From assembly GCA_023426145.1 (NCBI GenBank), contig JAFABG010000021.1, positions 1 through 54,674 on the forward strand: DNA of 54,674 bases, written 5' to 3'. The translations under genes and the position numbers were made by a program. Shown here one piece after another: positions 45,337-54,303 of the stretch. How positions within the stretch are numbered: position 1 is the stretch's first letter; each line of letters begins with the position of its first letter. The DNA comes from Bacteroidota bacterium. GTDB taxonomy: Bacteria; Bacteroidota; Bacteroidia; Bacteroidales; Bacteroidaceae. The notes under the pieces are model-generated. The model saw only the letters and a list, made by a program, of their open reading frames with translations. It did not search any database and had not been told where the DNA came from.

Positions 45337-46182
45337 ATGCGGAATTTAATAGACTTCCTGTTGAAATACAATTACTGGTTCCTCTTTATTCTTTTAGAGG
45401 TAGCCAGTTTTGTTTTGTTATTTCGTTTTAATCGTTATCAGCAGAGTACTTTTTTTACTTCTGCAAATGCGGTTGCTGGAACTGTTTATGAGGTATCGGG
45501 AGGTGTCTCTTCTTATTTCCATCTGAAATCGGTGAACAATGATTTACTTGATCGTAATATGTTGCTTGAACAGCAAATTTCAAATCTTGAAAAAGAACTG
45601 AAGGACCACCAAGTAGATTCTTTTACCATAAATAGTATTAAAGAGATTCCTTTAGCGGATTATCAACTATATAAAGCTTCTGTGATAAAAAATAGTTTGA
45701 ATTTTGCGGATAATTATATCACAATAGACAGAGGTTCTTCTTCTGGTATTCGTCCAGAAATGGGTGTTGTAGATGGAAACGGAATCGTAGGGATTGTTTA
45801 TAAAACATCTCCTTCATATTCTGTGGTGATTTCAGTTTTAAATAGTAAGTCAAATATTAGTTGTAAGATTGTTGGAAGCGACTACTTTGGTTATTTAAAG
45901 TGGGAGCATGGTGATTCTCGTTATGCATATTTGAAAGATCTGCCTCGGCATGCTGAATTTAATTTGGGCGATACAGTTGTGACAAGTGGCTTTTCAACTG
46001 TTTTTCCTGAAGGAATAATAGTTGGTACTGTAGATGACATGTCTGATTCACATGATGGTTTATCTTATTTGTTAAAGATAAAATTGGCTACTGACTTTGG
46101 TAGAATAAGTGATGTGCGAGTAATATCTCGCAATGGTCAAAGTGAGCAGAGAGAATTAGAAAATAAGGTTGATGAACAATGA
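45337..46182 (+). CDS. mreC: Rod shape-determining protein MreC
   Basis: 281-residue bitopic membrane protein. One N-terminal membrane helix (about 12-30) leads into a coiled coil (about 60-92) and the beta-rich periplasmic MreC domain, with YITIDRGSSSGIRPEMGVVDGNGIVG near residue 127. MreC links the cytoplasmic MreB filaments to periplasmic PBP2. Its last four bases overlap the mreD start (ATGA), so the pair is translated together. Confidence 0.93.
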   Translation: MRNLIDFLLKYNYWFLFILLEVASFVLLFRFNRYQQSTFFTSANAVAGTVYEVSGGVSSYFHLKSVNNDLLDRNMLLEQQISNLEKELKDHQVDSFTINSIKEIPLADYQLYKASVIKNSLNFADNYITIDRGSSSGIRPEMGVVDGNGIVGIVYKTSPSYSVVISVLNSKSNISCKIVGSDYFGYLKWEHGDSRYAYLKDLPRHAEFNLGDTVVTSGFSTVFPEGIIVGTVDDMSDSHDGLSYLLKIKLATDFGRISDVRVISRNGQSEQRELENKVDEQ

Positions 46183-46676
46183 TTATTACCTATATACATA
46201 GAATTGGATGGTTTGTGGGACTGGCTTTACTTCAGGTCTTGATTCTGAATAATGTTCATATTGCTGGCTATGCTACTCCCTTTCTCTATATTTATTTTAT
46301 TCTAAAATTTACTTCGGGCACATCGCGTAATGAATTAATGCTTTGGGCTTTCTTCTTTGGGTTAACAATTGATATTTTTTCTGATACACCTGGAATGAAT
46401 GCTGCCGCATCTGTTTTCTTAGCCTTTATTCGTTCTGTCCTATTACGATTGTTCATTCCAAGAGATAATATGGATAGTATTATCCCTTCATTTAAAAGTA
46501 TGGGGATTGCTCCTTTCCTTAAATATACTTTTTCAGGAGTTTTACTTCATAGTTTGGCCCTACTTAGTATAGAATTTTTCTCGTTTACGAGTATTTGGCA
46601 ATTGTTATTGCGAGTAAGTGCATGTACTATTCTTACTTTAATTTGTATTTTAGCAGTTGAAGGTATAAGGAGATAG
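46179..46676 (+). CDS. mreD: Rod shape-determining protein MreD
   Basis: 165-residue polytopic membrane protein with about five hydrophobic segments, the only strong feature of this poorly conserved family. The call rests on size, topology and position between mreC and the PBP2 gene. It overlaps mreC by four bases and mrdA starts two bases after its stop. Confidence 0.85.
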   Translation: MIITYIHRIGWFVGLALLQVLILNNVHIAGYATPFLYIYFILKFTSGTSRNELMLWAFFFGLTIDIFSDTPGMNAAASVFLAFIRSVLLRLFIPRDNMDSIIPSFKSMGIAPFLKYTFSGVLLHSLALLSIEFFSFTSIWQLLLRVSACTILTLICILAVEGIRR

Positions 46677-46678
46677 AA

Positions 46679-48541
46679 ATGGCAAAAGACTATAGACTGG
46701 AGAAGCGGAAGTTTGTTATTGGAGGCATCGCCTTGACTATTGTGTTGATTTATTTGTTCCGTCTATTTGTTCTACAAATAACGACAGATGCCTATAAAAA
46801 AAATGCAGATAGTAATGCTTTTCTAAATAAGATTCAATATCCTTCACGTGGAGCGATTTATGATCGTAGCGGTAAATTGCTTGTTTTTAATCAACCAGCT
46901 TATGATATCACTATTATCCCTAAGGAGGTTGAAGGTTTGGATACACTCGATTTGTGTGCATCATTGAATATAACTAGAGCTCATTTTCTGAAAATCATGA
47001 GTGATATGAAGGATCGGCGTCGCAACCCTGGGTATTCTCGATATACCAACCAGTTATTCATGTCACAGCTTTCTGCCGAAGAGTGTGGTGTATTTCAAGA
47101 AAAACTATTCAAGTTTCCAGGATTTTATATTCAGCGGCGTACCATACGTCAATATTCATACAATGCTGCTGCGCATGCTTTAGGCGATATCGGTGAGGTT
47201 TCTTTAAAGGATATGGAATCTGACGAAGACGGGTATTATATTCCTGGAGATTATACTGGTAAGTTAGGAATTGAAAAATCTTACGAAAAATATTTACGAG
47301 GTGAGAAAGGCGTAGAGATTCTATTACGAGATGCTCATGGACGAATACAAGGTCGTTATATGGATGGGGCTTATGATCGTCCTTCTGTGCCAGGTAAGAA
47401 TCTGACGTTGAGTTTAGACATCGATTTGCAAATATTAGGAGAGCGGTTGATGAAGAATAAGATAGGTAGTATAGTTGCTATTGAACCTGAAACAGGCGAA
47501 ATTCTTTGCTTAGTATCTTCTCCTAACTATGATCCTCATCTGATGATTGGTAGGCAACGAGGTAAGAACCACGTGATGTTGCAGCGTGATATACAGAAGC
47601 CTTTATTGAATCGAGCATTAATGGGAGTTTATCCTCCTGGATCTACTTTCAAGACAGCTCAAGGGCTCACTTTTCTACAAGAAGGAATTATTACTGCACA
47701 AAGTCCGGCCTTCCCTTGTTCTCATGGATTTCATTATGGTAGGCTAACGGTTGGTTGTCATGCTCATGCCTCTCCATTAACTTTAATTCCTGCCATTGCT
47801 ACTTCTTGTAACTCTTATTTTTGTTGGGGACTTTTTCGTATGTTTGGAGATCGTAAGTACGGTTCTCCCCAAAACGCAATAACAATTTGGAAAGATCATA
47901 TGGTTTCTCAGGGATTTGGATATAAATTAGGAGTAGATTTACCTGGTGAGAAACGCGGATTAATTCCGAATGCACAATTTTATGATAAGGCTTATCGCGG
48001 GCATTGGAATGGTTTGACTGTGATAAGTATATCGATTGGACAAGGTGAAATTTTGGCTACTCCATTACAAATTGCTAACCTGGGAGCTACTATAGCCAAT
48101 AGAGGACATTTTACGGTCCCTCATGTTGTAAAAGCCATTCAAGATGCGCAGATAGACAGTATTTATCGTTTCCCACGAAGTACCACTATAGAATCGCGTT
48201 ATTATGAAGATGTAGTGCATGGTATGCGTGAAGCAGCAACTGGAGGAACTTGCCGATTACTATCTGTGATGACTCCAGAGTTAGAGGCTTGTGGTAAGAC
48301 AGGTACAGCTCAGAACCGTGGGCACGACCACTCTGTTTTTATGGGTTTTGCCCCAATGAAAAAACCTAAAATAGCCATTGCAGTTTACGTAGAGAATGGT
48401 GGATGGGGAGCTACTTATGGAGTTCCTATTGGTGCTTTGATGATGGAACAATATATCAATGGCAAACTGTCAGAGGATAACGAATTGAAAGCAGAAGAAA
48501 TCAGCAATAAAGTTATATTATATGGTAACGAGGAACGATAG
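46679..48541 (+). CDS. mrdA: Penicillin-binding protein 2 (elongasome transpeptidase)
   Basis: 620-residue class B PBP that cross-links new peptidoglycan during lateral growth. A membrane helix at about 12-31 is followed by the PBP dimerisation domain and the transpeptidase domain. The active-site motifs are S322-T-F-K325 (PPGSTFKTAQG), SCN (ATSCNSYF) and K540-T-G (ACGKTGTAQN); beta-lactams would acylate Ser322. Length is normal. Its last 20 bases overlap rodA, its glycosyltransferase partner. Confidence 0.95.
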   Translation: MAKDYRLEKRKFVIGGIALTIVLIYLFRLFVLQITTDAYKKNADSNAFLNKIQYPSRGAIYDRSGKLLVFNQPAYDITIIPKEVEGLDTLDLCASLNITRAHFLKIMSDMKDRRRNPGYSRYTNQLFMSQLSAEECGVFQEKLFKFPGFYIQRRTIRQYSYNAAAHALGDIGEVSLKDMESDEDGYYIPGDYTGKLGIEKSYEKYLRGEKGVEILLRDAHGRIQGRYMDGAYDRPSVPGKNLTLSLDIDLQILGERLMKNKIGSIVAIEPETGEILCLVSSPNYDPHLMIGRQRGKNHVMLQRDIQKPLLNRALMGVYPPGSTFKTAQGLTFLQEGIITAQSPAFPCSHGFHYGRLTVGCHAHASPLTLIPAIATSCNSYFCWGLFRMFGDRKYGSPQNAITIWKDHMVSQGFGYKLGVDLPGEKRGLIPNAQFYDKAYRGHWNGLTVISISIGQGEILATPLQIANLGATIANRGHFTVPHVVKAIQDAQIDSIYRFPRSTTIESRYYEDVVHGMREAATGGTCRLLSVMTPELEACGKTGTAQNRGHDHSVFMGFAPMKKPKIAIAVYVENGGWGATYGVPIGALMMEQYINGKLSEDNELKAEEISNKVILYGNEER

Positions 48542-49979
48542 TCTTTGGAAAACATTAGATTGGGCCACTATTTTGATTTATATGCTTCTGATAGTGGGCG
48601 GATGGTTTAGTGTTTGTGGTGCAAGTTATGATTATGCTGATCGCGATTTTCTTGATTTCTCGACTCGAGCAGGTAAGCAGTTCGTATGGATTATTTGTTC
48701 TTTCGGATTAGGGTTTGTCCTGTTGATGTTAGAGGACCGTTTATATGATATGTTCTCTTACATTGTATATGTTGGAATGATTCTCTTGCTCATTGTTACC
48801 ATCTTTATAGCGCCTGATACAAAGGGATCTCGTTCATGGCTTGTGATGGGCCCCGTAAGTTTACAACCTGCAGAATTCGCCAAATTTGCTACCGCTTTGG
48901 CTCTGGCTAAATACATGAATTCTTATTCTTTCAATATAAAAAAAGGGAAATGTGCCATAATGCTTGGGTTCATTGTTTTTCTTCCGATGCTTTTGATTAT
49001 TGGGCAGCGTGAAACGGGATCAGCATTGGTTTATCTTGCATTTTTCTTGGTCTTATATCGTGAGGGGATGCCCGGAGTTGTTTTATTTGCAGGGCTATGC
49101 GCTGTAATTTATTTTGTAGTAGGCATTCGGTATGATGAAGTTTATATTGCTGATACTCCAACGCCATTAGGTGAATTTGTGGTACTATCACTAGTTCTGA
49201 TTTTTGCTGGAGGAATGGTATGGGCTTACCGAAAAAAAATGGAGCCAACACGTAATATTATTGGGGGAACTTTGGCCGTTTTAGGAATATCTTATTTGGT
49301 TTCAGAATACGTAGTACCCTTTAATTTGGTTTGGGTTCAATGGGGATTATGTGCAATCGTTTTAGGTTATCTAGTATATTTGGCTTTAAGTGAACGTCAG
49401 CATTCCTATTTCTTTGTTGCTTTCTTCGCTTTGGCTTCCATTGGTTTTTTGTATTCAAGTCATTATGTCTTTGATAATGTGCTTGAACCACACCAACAAA
49501 TTCGTATCAAAGTTGTATTAGGTTTGGAAGAAGACCTGACTGGGGCTGGTTATAATGTAAACCAGTCTAAGATAGCCATTGGATCTGGTGGGTTGACAGG
49601 GAAAGGCTTTTTAAATGGAACTCAAACTAAGTTGAAGTATGTTCCTGAACAAGATACCGATTTTATATTCTGTACAGTAGGTGAGGAGCAAGGTTTTATA
49701 GGCTCAGCTGCCGTATTGTTATCCTTTTTAATACTAATAATGAGACTGATTGTTCTATCTGAACGTCAAACCTCCGCTTTTGGGCGAGTATATGGATATT
49801 CGGTAGCTAGTATCTTTCTTTTTCATCTATTTATTAATATTGGGATGGTGTTGGGACTCACTCCGGTAATAGGTATTCCTTTACCTTTTTTTAGTTATGG
49901 AGGATCTTCACTTTGGGGATTTACAATACTACTTTTTATATTCCTACGGTTGGATGCCGGTAGAGGGAGGAGGCTTTAA
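48522..49979 (+). CDS. rodA: Peptidoglycan glycosyltransferase RodA
   Basis: 485-residue SEDS-family protein that polymerises lipid II in the elongasome with PBP2. About ten membrane segments and the late SEDS signature (GIPLPFFSYGGSSLWGFTI) are present, as is the Asp-containing EQDTDFIFCTVGEEQGF loop. It is longer than E. coli RodA (about 370) because of extra membrane segments in the middle (about 190-320), a common Bacteroidetes trait. It starts inside the mrdA gene. Its stop lies only three bases from the end of the convergent gldH gene. Confidence 0.94.
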   Translation: MVTRNDSLWKTLDWATILIYMLLIVGGWFSVCGASYDYADRDFLDFSTRAGKQFVWIICSFGLGFVLLMLEDRLYDMFSYIVYVGMILLLIVTIFIAPDTKGSRSWLVMGPVSLQPAEFAKFATALALAKYMNSYSFNIKKGKCAIMLGFIVFLPMLLIIGQRETGSALVYLAFFLVLYREGMPGVVLFAGLCAVIYFVVGIRYDEVYIADTPTPLGEFVVLSLVLIFAGGMVWAYRKKMEPTRNIIGGTLAVLGISYLVSEYVVPFNLVWVQWGLCAIVLGYLVYLALSERQHSYFFVAFFALASIGFLYSSHYVFDNVLEPHQQIRIKVVLGLEEDLTGAGYNVNQSKIAIGSGGLTGKGFLNGTQTKLKYVPEQDTDFIFCTVGEEQGFIGSAAVLLSFLILIMRLIVLSERQTSAFGRVYGYSVASIFLFHLFINIGMVLGLTPVIGIPLPFFSYGGSSLWGFTILLFIFLRLDAGRGRRL

Positions 49980-49982
49980 TTA

Positions 49983-50459
49983 TTATTTTGTTTTTTCAAT
50001 TCTGATTCCTATATCATTCAACCCTTTTAGTGTCCCATCTTTCATTCCATTAACAACTTTAATGGTGAAACCTCCAGGATGTATAGGCTTAATCGATTTA
50101 ATGAAAGTGCTTGATTGGTAAATGCTTCCCCATCCTTTCCCGATCCATCTACCAGTAGTGTCTGCTAGATAGATGTGTATTGTGTCTGTTTCCCAAATTG
50201 TTGAATCTTGAGCATTCTCTCTAACATAAAGTATAAGATCTCGATAAGGATAGTCACATCGGTTACGTACTTCTGCAAAAACTCTAAAAGTTTCAGGAAT
50301 AGTATCTGTGGAATGGAATTTAAACGAGAGTGTATCACTCTTCGTCCATCCTTCATTGCGAAGAGACAGGTAAGAGTGATACACAACATTATCATTACAG
50401 GCTGTGAAAAAGCAAGCCGCTAATAAGTAAAACAAATTATTCCTGAACCGGTTTTTCAT
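49983..50459 (-). CDS. gldH: GldH-family lipoprotein
   Basis: 158-residue lipoprotein with a signal peptide ending in the lipobox FFTAC (Cys21). The sequence after it (VVYHSYLSL onward) fits the GldH family, first found in gliding motility of Flavobacterium but also present in non-gliding Bacteroidetes, where its role is unclear. Other gliding genes are not seen here, so motility should not be inferred. The start overlaps the end of the ricT gene by 23 bases, showing coupling in the metF-holB-ricT-gldH unit. Confidence 0.85.
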   Translation of the reverse strand: MKNRFRNNLFYLLAACFFTACNDNVVYHSYLSLRNEGWTKSDTLSFKFHSTDTIPETFRVFAEVRNRCDYPYRDLILYVRENAQDSTIWETDTIHIYLADTTGRWIGKGWGSIYQSSTFIKSIKPIHPGGFTIKVVNGMKDGTLKGLNDIGIRIEKTK

Positions 50460-51879
50460 TGTTTTTTGTCTTCTCTTGATTAGATCTTCCTTGCTCTTGC
50501 ATCCGTTTTGGTTTCATTGGGCGCTCCTGACTTATTGGGCGGTTTGTATTTTGAGGGCGCTCTTGGTTCGTTCCCATTTCTTGGCGTTTGTTCTCGTTAT
50601 TCCGTCCTTGATTCTGTCCCTTGTTCCGGTTATTATTTCTTTGGCGATTATCCCTATCTCCTCTTTTATTTTCAGAAGAAGGCATTTCATGTTTGTTTTC
50701 ACCGTCTTTTAGATCACGTTGCACACGAATAGGCCCTTCTTGTTGCATTTGTGCCCGGATGTCACTATTTCCTTTGCGTTTCTTTTTGTTCCTATTGTTA
50801 TTCGCAGCGTCTTTATTATTTCGATTTCGGTCAAATCGTGTGAGGCTTTCTTGTTCAAGTAAGTCTATCGGTTTTTTGGGTTCCTGTTTAGTTTCAGCTT
50901 CAAGCAGACTCTCTGGTTTCGTGCCTCTTTTGTTCATTCCAATAATTTCAAAGGCGCGTTTTCCACTAATTGTAACTAGATTGGCTGGGAAGTTTTTGTC
51001 CGTTGAGTATGAAACTTGATTGTTAAGAATATCTGCCTTGAAGAAATAGAAAGTACCATCCTTCGTTTCTAGTTCAATTTCCCTTGATGGAAGTCGCTTT
51101 TGAGCTTCTACATAGCAATCCACTTCGTAATTCATACAACACTTCAACTTGGCACATTGGCCTGCTAATTTTTGAGGATTCAATGAAATGTCCTGAAAAC
51201 GTGCTGCACTAGTAGATACAGAAACAAAATTAGTCATCCAAGTTGCACAACAAAGCTCTCTTCCGCAAGGCCCAATTCCGCCAATACGCCCTGCTTCTTG
51301 TCGAGCACCAATTTGTTTCATCTCGATACGGACACGGAAAGCTTCAGCAAGCACTTTAATCAATTGGCGGAAGTCTACTCGTTCATCAGCAATATAATAA
51401 AATATAGCCTTATTGCCATCTCCCTGATACTCCACATCTCCAATTTTCATCGCAAGATGTAGGTTTAAAGCGATCTGGCGTGCACGAATCATAGTAGCAT
51501 GTTCCTTTGCTTTAGCTTCGTCGAATTTTTCCATATCGACTGGCTTGGCTTTTCGGTAAATGCGTTTTATTTCTGCATCCGTTTTAAAGTTAGCCTTCTT
51601 CATTTGCAAAGGTACAAGTCGACCGGTGAGAGTAACCACACCAATGTCATGCCCTGGAGCTGCTTCTACAGCAACTACATCACCTTTCTCAAGTTTAATC
51701 TTGTTGCTATTGCGGTAATATCCCTTACGTGTATTTTTAAATTGTACCTCCACCATATCGCACTCTTCAGCGTTGGTAGGTATATCGGTCAACCAGTCGT
51801 AAGTATTAAGTTTTTTATCTTGTCGGGAGCAACCTTTGCAACAAAGTCCACCACTCCCATTATGAAGTTTATATTCCAT
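50437..51879 (-). CDS. ricT: PSP1 domain protein (RicT/YaaT-like)
   Basis: 480-residue protein. The PSP1 core covers about residues 35-260. Ten cysteines occur in clusters: C13-C14-x-x-C17 at the N-terminus, then C205, C210, C211, C242, C247, C248 and C255, which fits the Fe-S-binding behaviour known for B. subtilis RicT, part of the RicAFT complex that influences RNase Y and mRNA maturation. The C-terminal 135 residues are low-complexity and rich in Asn, Gln, Arg and Lys (NNRNKKKRKGNSD and similar), suggesting a disordered RNA-binding tail. It lies 14 bases after holB, and gldH overlaps its end. Confidence 0.88.
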   Translation of the reverse strand: MEYKLHNGSGGLCCKGCSRQDKKLNTYDWLTDIPTNAEECDMVEVQFKNTRKGYYRNSNKIKLEKGDVVAVEAAPGHDIGVVTLTGRLVPLQMKKANFKTDAEIKRIYRKAKPVDMEKFDEAKAKEHATMIRARQIALNLHLAMKIGDVEYQGDGNKAIFYYIADERVDFRQLIKVLAEAFRVRIEMKQIGARQEAGRIGGIGPCGRELCCATWMTNFVSVSTSAARFQDISLNPQKLAGQCAKLKCCMNYEVDCYVEAQKRLPSREIELETKDGTFYFFKADILNNQVSYSTDKNFPANLVTISGKRAFEIIGMNKRGTKPESLLEAETKQEPKKPIDLLEQESLTRFDRNRNNKDAANNNRNKKKRKGNSDIRAQMQQEGPIRVQRDLKDGENKHEMPSSENKRGDRDNRQRNNNRNKGQNQGRNNENKRQEMGTNQERPQNTNRPISQERPMKPKRMQEQGRSNQEKTKNNEKPVQE

Positions 51880-51893
51880 AGTTTATATATTAA

Positions 51894-53039
51894 TTATTGC
51901 TTCAATAGTACTATCATTTTTAGAGAAAAATCGAAAAAGACCATTTTAGCATTTACATTTTGTTCAATATGTAGTTGAGCTTCGCTGAGTTCATCCATGA
52001 TTCCTATTACATTACGTTCGTTCACGAAAGGAGCAAAGCGAGTTGCAAAATTATGTTCGTTATTAGTCATATAGGTCATATCATCTTGGTGCAGGTTATA
52101 TATGAAGTTTTCTCGAATCATTCGTTGGCAATAATCCAGAAAATTCTTTTGGCGTTCCCGACCCATAGCAGCCACTTGTTCACTCCATAATTTCATTTCC
52201 TTTATTTTGCGTTGATATGACAATCGCATCAGGCTTACAAACAATTCGAAGAATAATTTGGTTTCTTCACTTAGATGAATTGTTTCTAAGGCTTTGATAT
52301 AATTTCCATTTGCTAGGTGTGCTATAGAAACACTTTCAGCTGGTTGAATGGAATACTGGGCTTGTAAAGCTTGGTTGATAGCCGACTCTTCTATTTTGTG
52401 TACATTAATGCGTTGTGTCCGACTCAAAATAGTAGTTAAGATCATTTCAGGGGCTTCCGAAATGAGTAGAAAAATCGTTTTTTCTGGGGGCTCTTCAAGC
52501 AACTTTAGTAGTTTGTTCGCACATACAGGGTGCATTTTTTCTGGCAACCAAAGGATCGTTATTTTAAATCCACCTTCACTTGACTTTAAACTTAGTTTTT
52601 TGAGAATCTCATCACTCTCTTTTGCATATATAATTGCTTGCGAATTCTCTGCATTGATTTCGTTAAGCCAATGATTTAGATTAAAATACGGATTGTTAAG
52701 CACAAATTGTCTCCAATCAGTAATATAATCGTTGCACACTTCTTTTTTCCCTTTTGCACTTTTCACTATAGGGAACATAAAATGCAGATCAGGATGTACC
52801 AGTTTATTGAATTTCACGCAAGACGGACATGTTCCACACGCATCAGTCGTTCCGCGGTTGCTGCAACTGATGTAACGTGCGTAAGCTATAGCCAAAGGCA
52901 TCTTTCCAACTCCTTCGGACCCACAAATTAATTGAGCATGAGGTATACGTCCTTCATCTACTTCATGAATGAGTTGTTGTTTTACTTCTTCTTGTCCGAT
53001 AACGTCTTTGAAAAACATGTCAATAGATGATTTTAGCAA
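51894..53039 (-). CDS. holB: DNA polymerase III delta prime subunit
   Basis: 381-residue clamp-loader subunit. The zinc-binding group has Cys59, Cys68, Cys71 and Cys74 (CSNRGTTDACGTCPSC), as in DnaX/HolB proteins. The Walker A region reads GSEGVGKM (40-47), with Met in place of Thr/Ser, so ATP binding is probably lost, which is usual for delta prime. The AAA+ sensor-like SRTQR follows ILTTIL, near residue 205. The C-terminal helical part is the oligomerisation collar. It overlaps metF by 20 bases. Confidence 0.9.
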   Translation of the reverse strand: MLKSSIDMFFKDVIGQEEVKQQLIHEVDEGRIPHAQLICGSEGVGKMPLAIAYARYISCSNRGTTDACGTCPSCVKFNKLVHPDLHFMFPIVKSAKGKKEVCNDYITDWRQFVLNNPYFNLNHWLNEINAENSQAIIYAKESDEILKKLSLKSSEGGFKITILWLPEKMHPVCANKLLKLLEEPPEKTIFLLISEAPEMILTTILSRTQRINVHKIEESAINQALQAQYSIQPAESVSIAHLANGNYIKALETIHLSEETKLFFELFVSLMRLSYQRKIKEMKLWSEQVAAMGRERQKNFLDYCQRMIRENFIYNLHQDDMTYMTNNEHNFATRFAPFVNERNVIGIMDELSEAQLHIEQNVNAKMVFFDFSLKMIVLLKQ

Positions 53040-53973
53040 CTTCTTTGATACTATCCACTGCTCCGATAGAGTAAAAGTGAATACTAGGCACGCCTTGTTC
53101 TATTAATTCTTTGCATTGGGCCACACACCATTCTATGCCGACCTGTTCAGCTTCTTGATCATTCTTACATTTTAGAACTTCTTTCACTAAATCTTCCGGC
53201 AAATCAACTTTGAAAGTTTTCGGAATCATACTTAGTTGAGATAGTTTCTTAAAGGGTTTAATACCAGGTATTATAGGTATATTTATTCCAATAGCTTTTG
53301 CTTCTTTTACAAATTCGAAATACTTCCTGTTATCATAGAATAGCTGTGTTACAGCATATTCAGCACCTGCTTCGACTTTCTTTTTCAGCCAATAAAGATC
53401 AGCCTCCATATTAGGAGATTCCTCATGCTTCTCCGGATAGCAAGCCACTCCATAAGAGAATGGGCTGTTGGTTACTTTCATTTCAGAACCATCCACAAAA
53501 ATTCCTTTATTGAAGCGATTGATCTGCTCTTGTAGCTCTATAGCGTGATAATAACCATCCTTTTCCGGTGTAAACACAGATTCGTGCTTTGCTTTGTCTC
53601 CACGAAGAATCAACAAGTCCGAAATATTAAGAAATTGCAGATCAAGTAATACATACTCCGTTTCTTCACGGCTGAACCCGCTACAAAGGATATGTGGCAC
53701 GACCGTGATATTATATTTATTTTTAATAGCTGCAGCTACGGCTACCGTTCCGGGTCGTCTTCTTAATCTATTTCGCTGAAAAAGTCCGTTTCCAAGATCT
53801 TGGTAAACGTATTCACTGCGATGTGTGGTGATATTGATGTATTTGGGATCAAATTCCAAAAGGGTATCGACTGTTTGGTATAACTTCTCGATGCTTGTTC
53901 CTTTTAGTGGTGGAAGAATCTCGAAGGAGAAAGCTGTTTTTTTGTTGTTATGTATTAAATCGATTATTCTCAT
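53020..53973 (-). CDS. metF: 5,10-methylenetetrahydrofolate reductase
   Basis: 317-residue FAD enzyme that reduces methylene-THF to methyl-THF, the methyl donor for methionine synthesis. The TIM-barrel signatures are FSFEILPPLKG near residue 16, ITTHRSEY near 48, LILRGDK near 120 and the VTQLFYDN block near 208. Length is normal. It is first in the minus-strand unit with holB, ricT and gldH. No SAM riboswitch was recognised in its short leader. Confidence 0.95.
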   Translation of the reverse strand: MRIIDLIHNNKKTAFSFEILPPLKGTSIEKLYQTVDTLLEFDPKYINITTHRSEYVYQDLGNGLFQRNRLRRRPGTVAVAAAIKNKYNITVVPHILCSGFSREETEYVLLDLQFLNISDLLILRGDKAKHESVFTPEKDGYYHAIELQEQINRFNKGIFVDGSEMKVTNSPFSYGVACYPEKHEESPNMEADLYWLKKKVEAGAEYAVTQLFYDNRKYFEFVKEAKAIGINIPIIPGIKPFKKLSQLSMIPKTFKVDLPEDLVKEVLKCKNDQEAEQVGIEWCVAQCKELIEQGVPSIHFYSIGAVDSIKEVAKIIY

Positions 53974-54024
53974 TCTTTATTCTTGATGTTCGTTGCTTAC
54001 TTAAATTAAAAGTGTATATTGCGA

Positions 54025-54032
54025 CAAAAATA
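54025..54032 (-). promoter_or_regulatory. -7 element for metF-holB-ricT-gldH
   Basis: On the minus strand this reads TATTTTTG, a TAnnTTTG match, about 52 bases before the metF start. It is the only good promoter candidate for the four-gene unit. Confidence 0.5.
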
Positions 54033-54215
54033 CGAAAAAAAGAAATGTTTTTCTCGATTTGTAGGAAAATAGTTTGGATTTTATGGCACTACAATATATA
54101 AAGAGATTTAAAGTTATATCCTAGTGTATTGTCACTATTGAAGGTTTGAGCTCTCATTTTTGATTTAGAATAAGTATTTTGGTTTTAAAATGGTACTTCT
54201 TTTCTTATTGTATAT

Positions 54216-54303
54216 ATGGTGTCCCTATGTTTGCTGTATAGTGTCACTAAGATTTCGTGATAGTGTCACTATTATATGGCTATAGTTACACTATCTTTTT
54301 TGT
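54216..54303. repeat. Four near-palindromic 13-mers at exact 22-bp period
   Basis: Sites start at 54216 (ATGGTGTCCCTAT), 54238 (ATAGTGTCACTAA), 54260 (ATAGTGTCACTAT) and 54282 (ATAGTTACACTAT). The third is a perfect palindrome around its central base, and the others differ from it by one or two bases. The starts are exactly 22 bp apart, and the 9-bp spacers are not conserved. A further out-of-phase match (TAGTG...CACTA) lies at 54122-54137. This looks like a tandem operator or iteron array rather than a coding or CRISPR repeat. Confidence 0.75.

Noticed and set aside
49983..50459. Gliding motility, suggested by gldH
   Set aside because: gldH alone is common in non-gliding Bacteroidetes, and no other gliding genes are in the window.
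53974..54024. SAM riboswitch upstream of metF
   Set aside because: The predicted leader is only about 50 bases and AT-rich, too short for a SAM aptamer.
54236..54254. Vector contamination: TATAGTGTCAC matches the reverse complement of part of the phage SP6 promoter
   Set aside because: Flanking promoter bases differ, and the same core recurs at a 22-bp step, so it is part of the native array.
54216..54303. CRISPR array
   Set aside because: The repeats are only 13 bp with 9-bp spacers, far shorter than CRISPR units, and there are no cas genes nearby.
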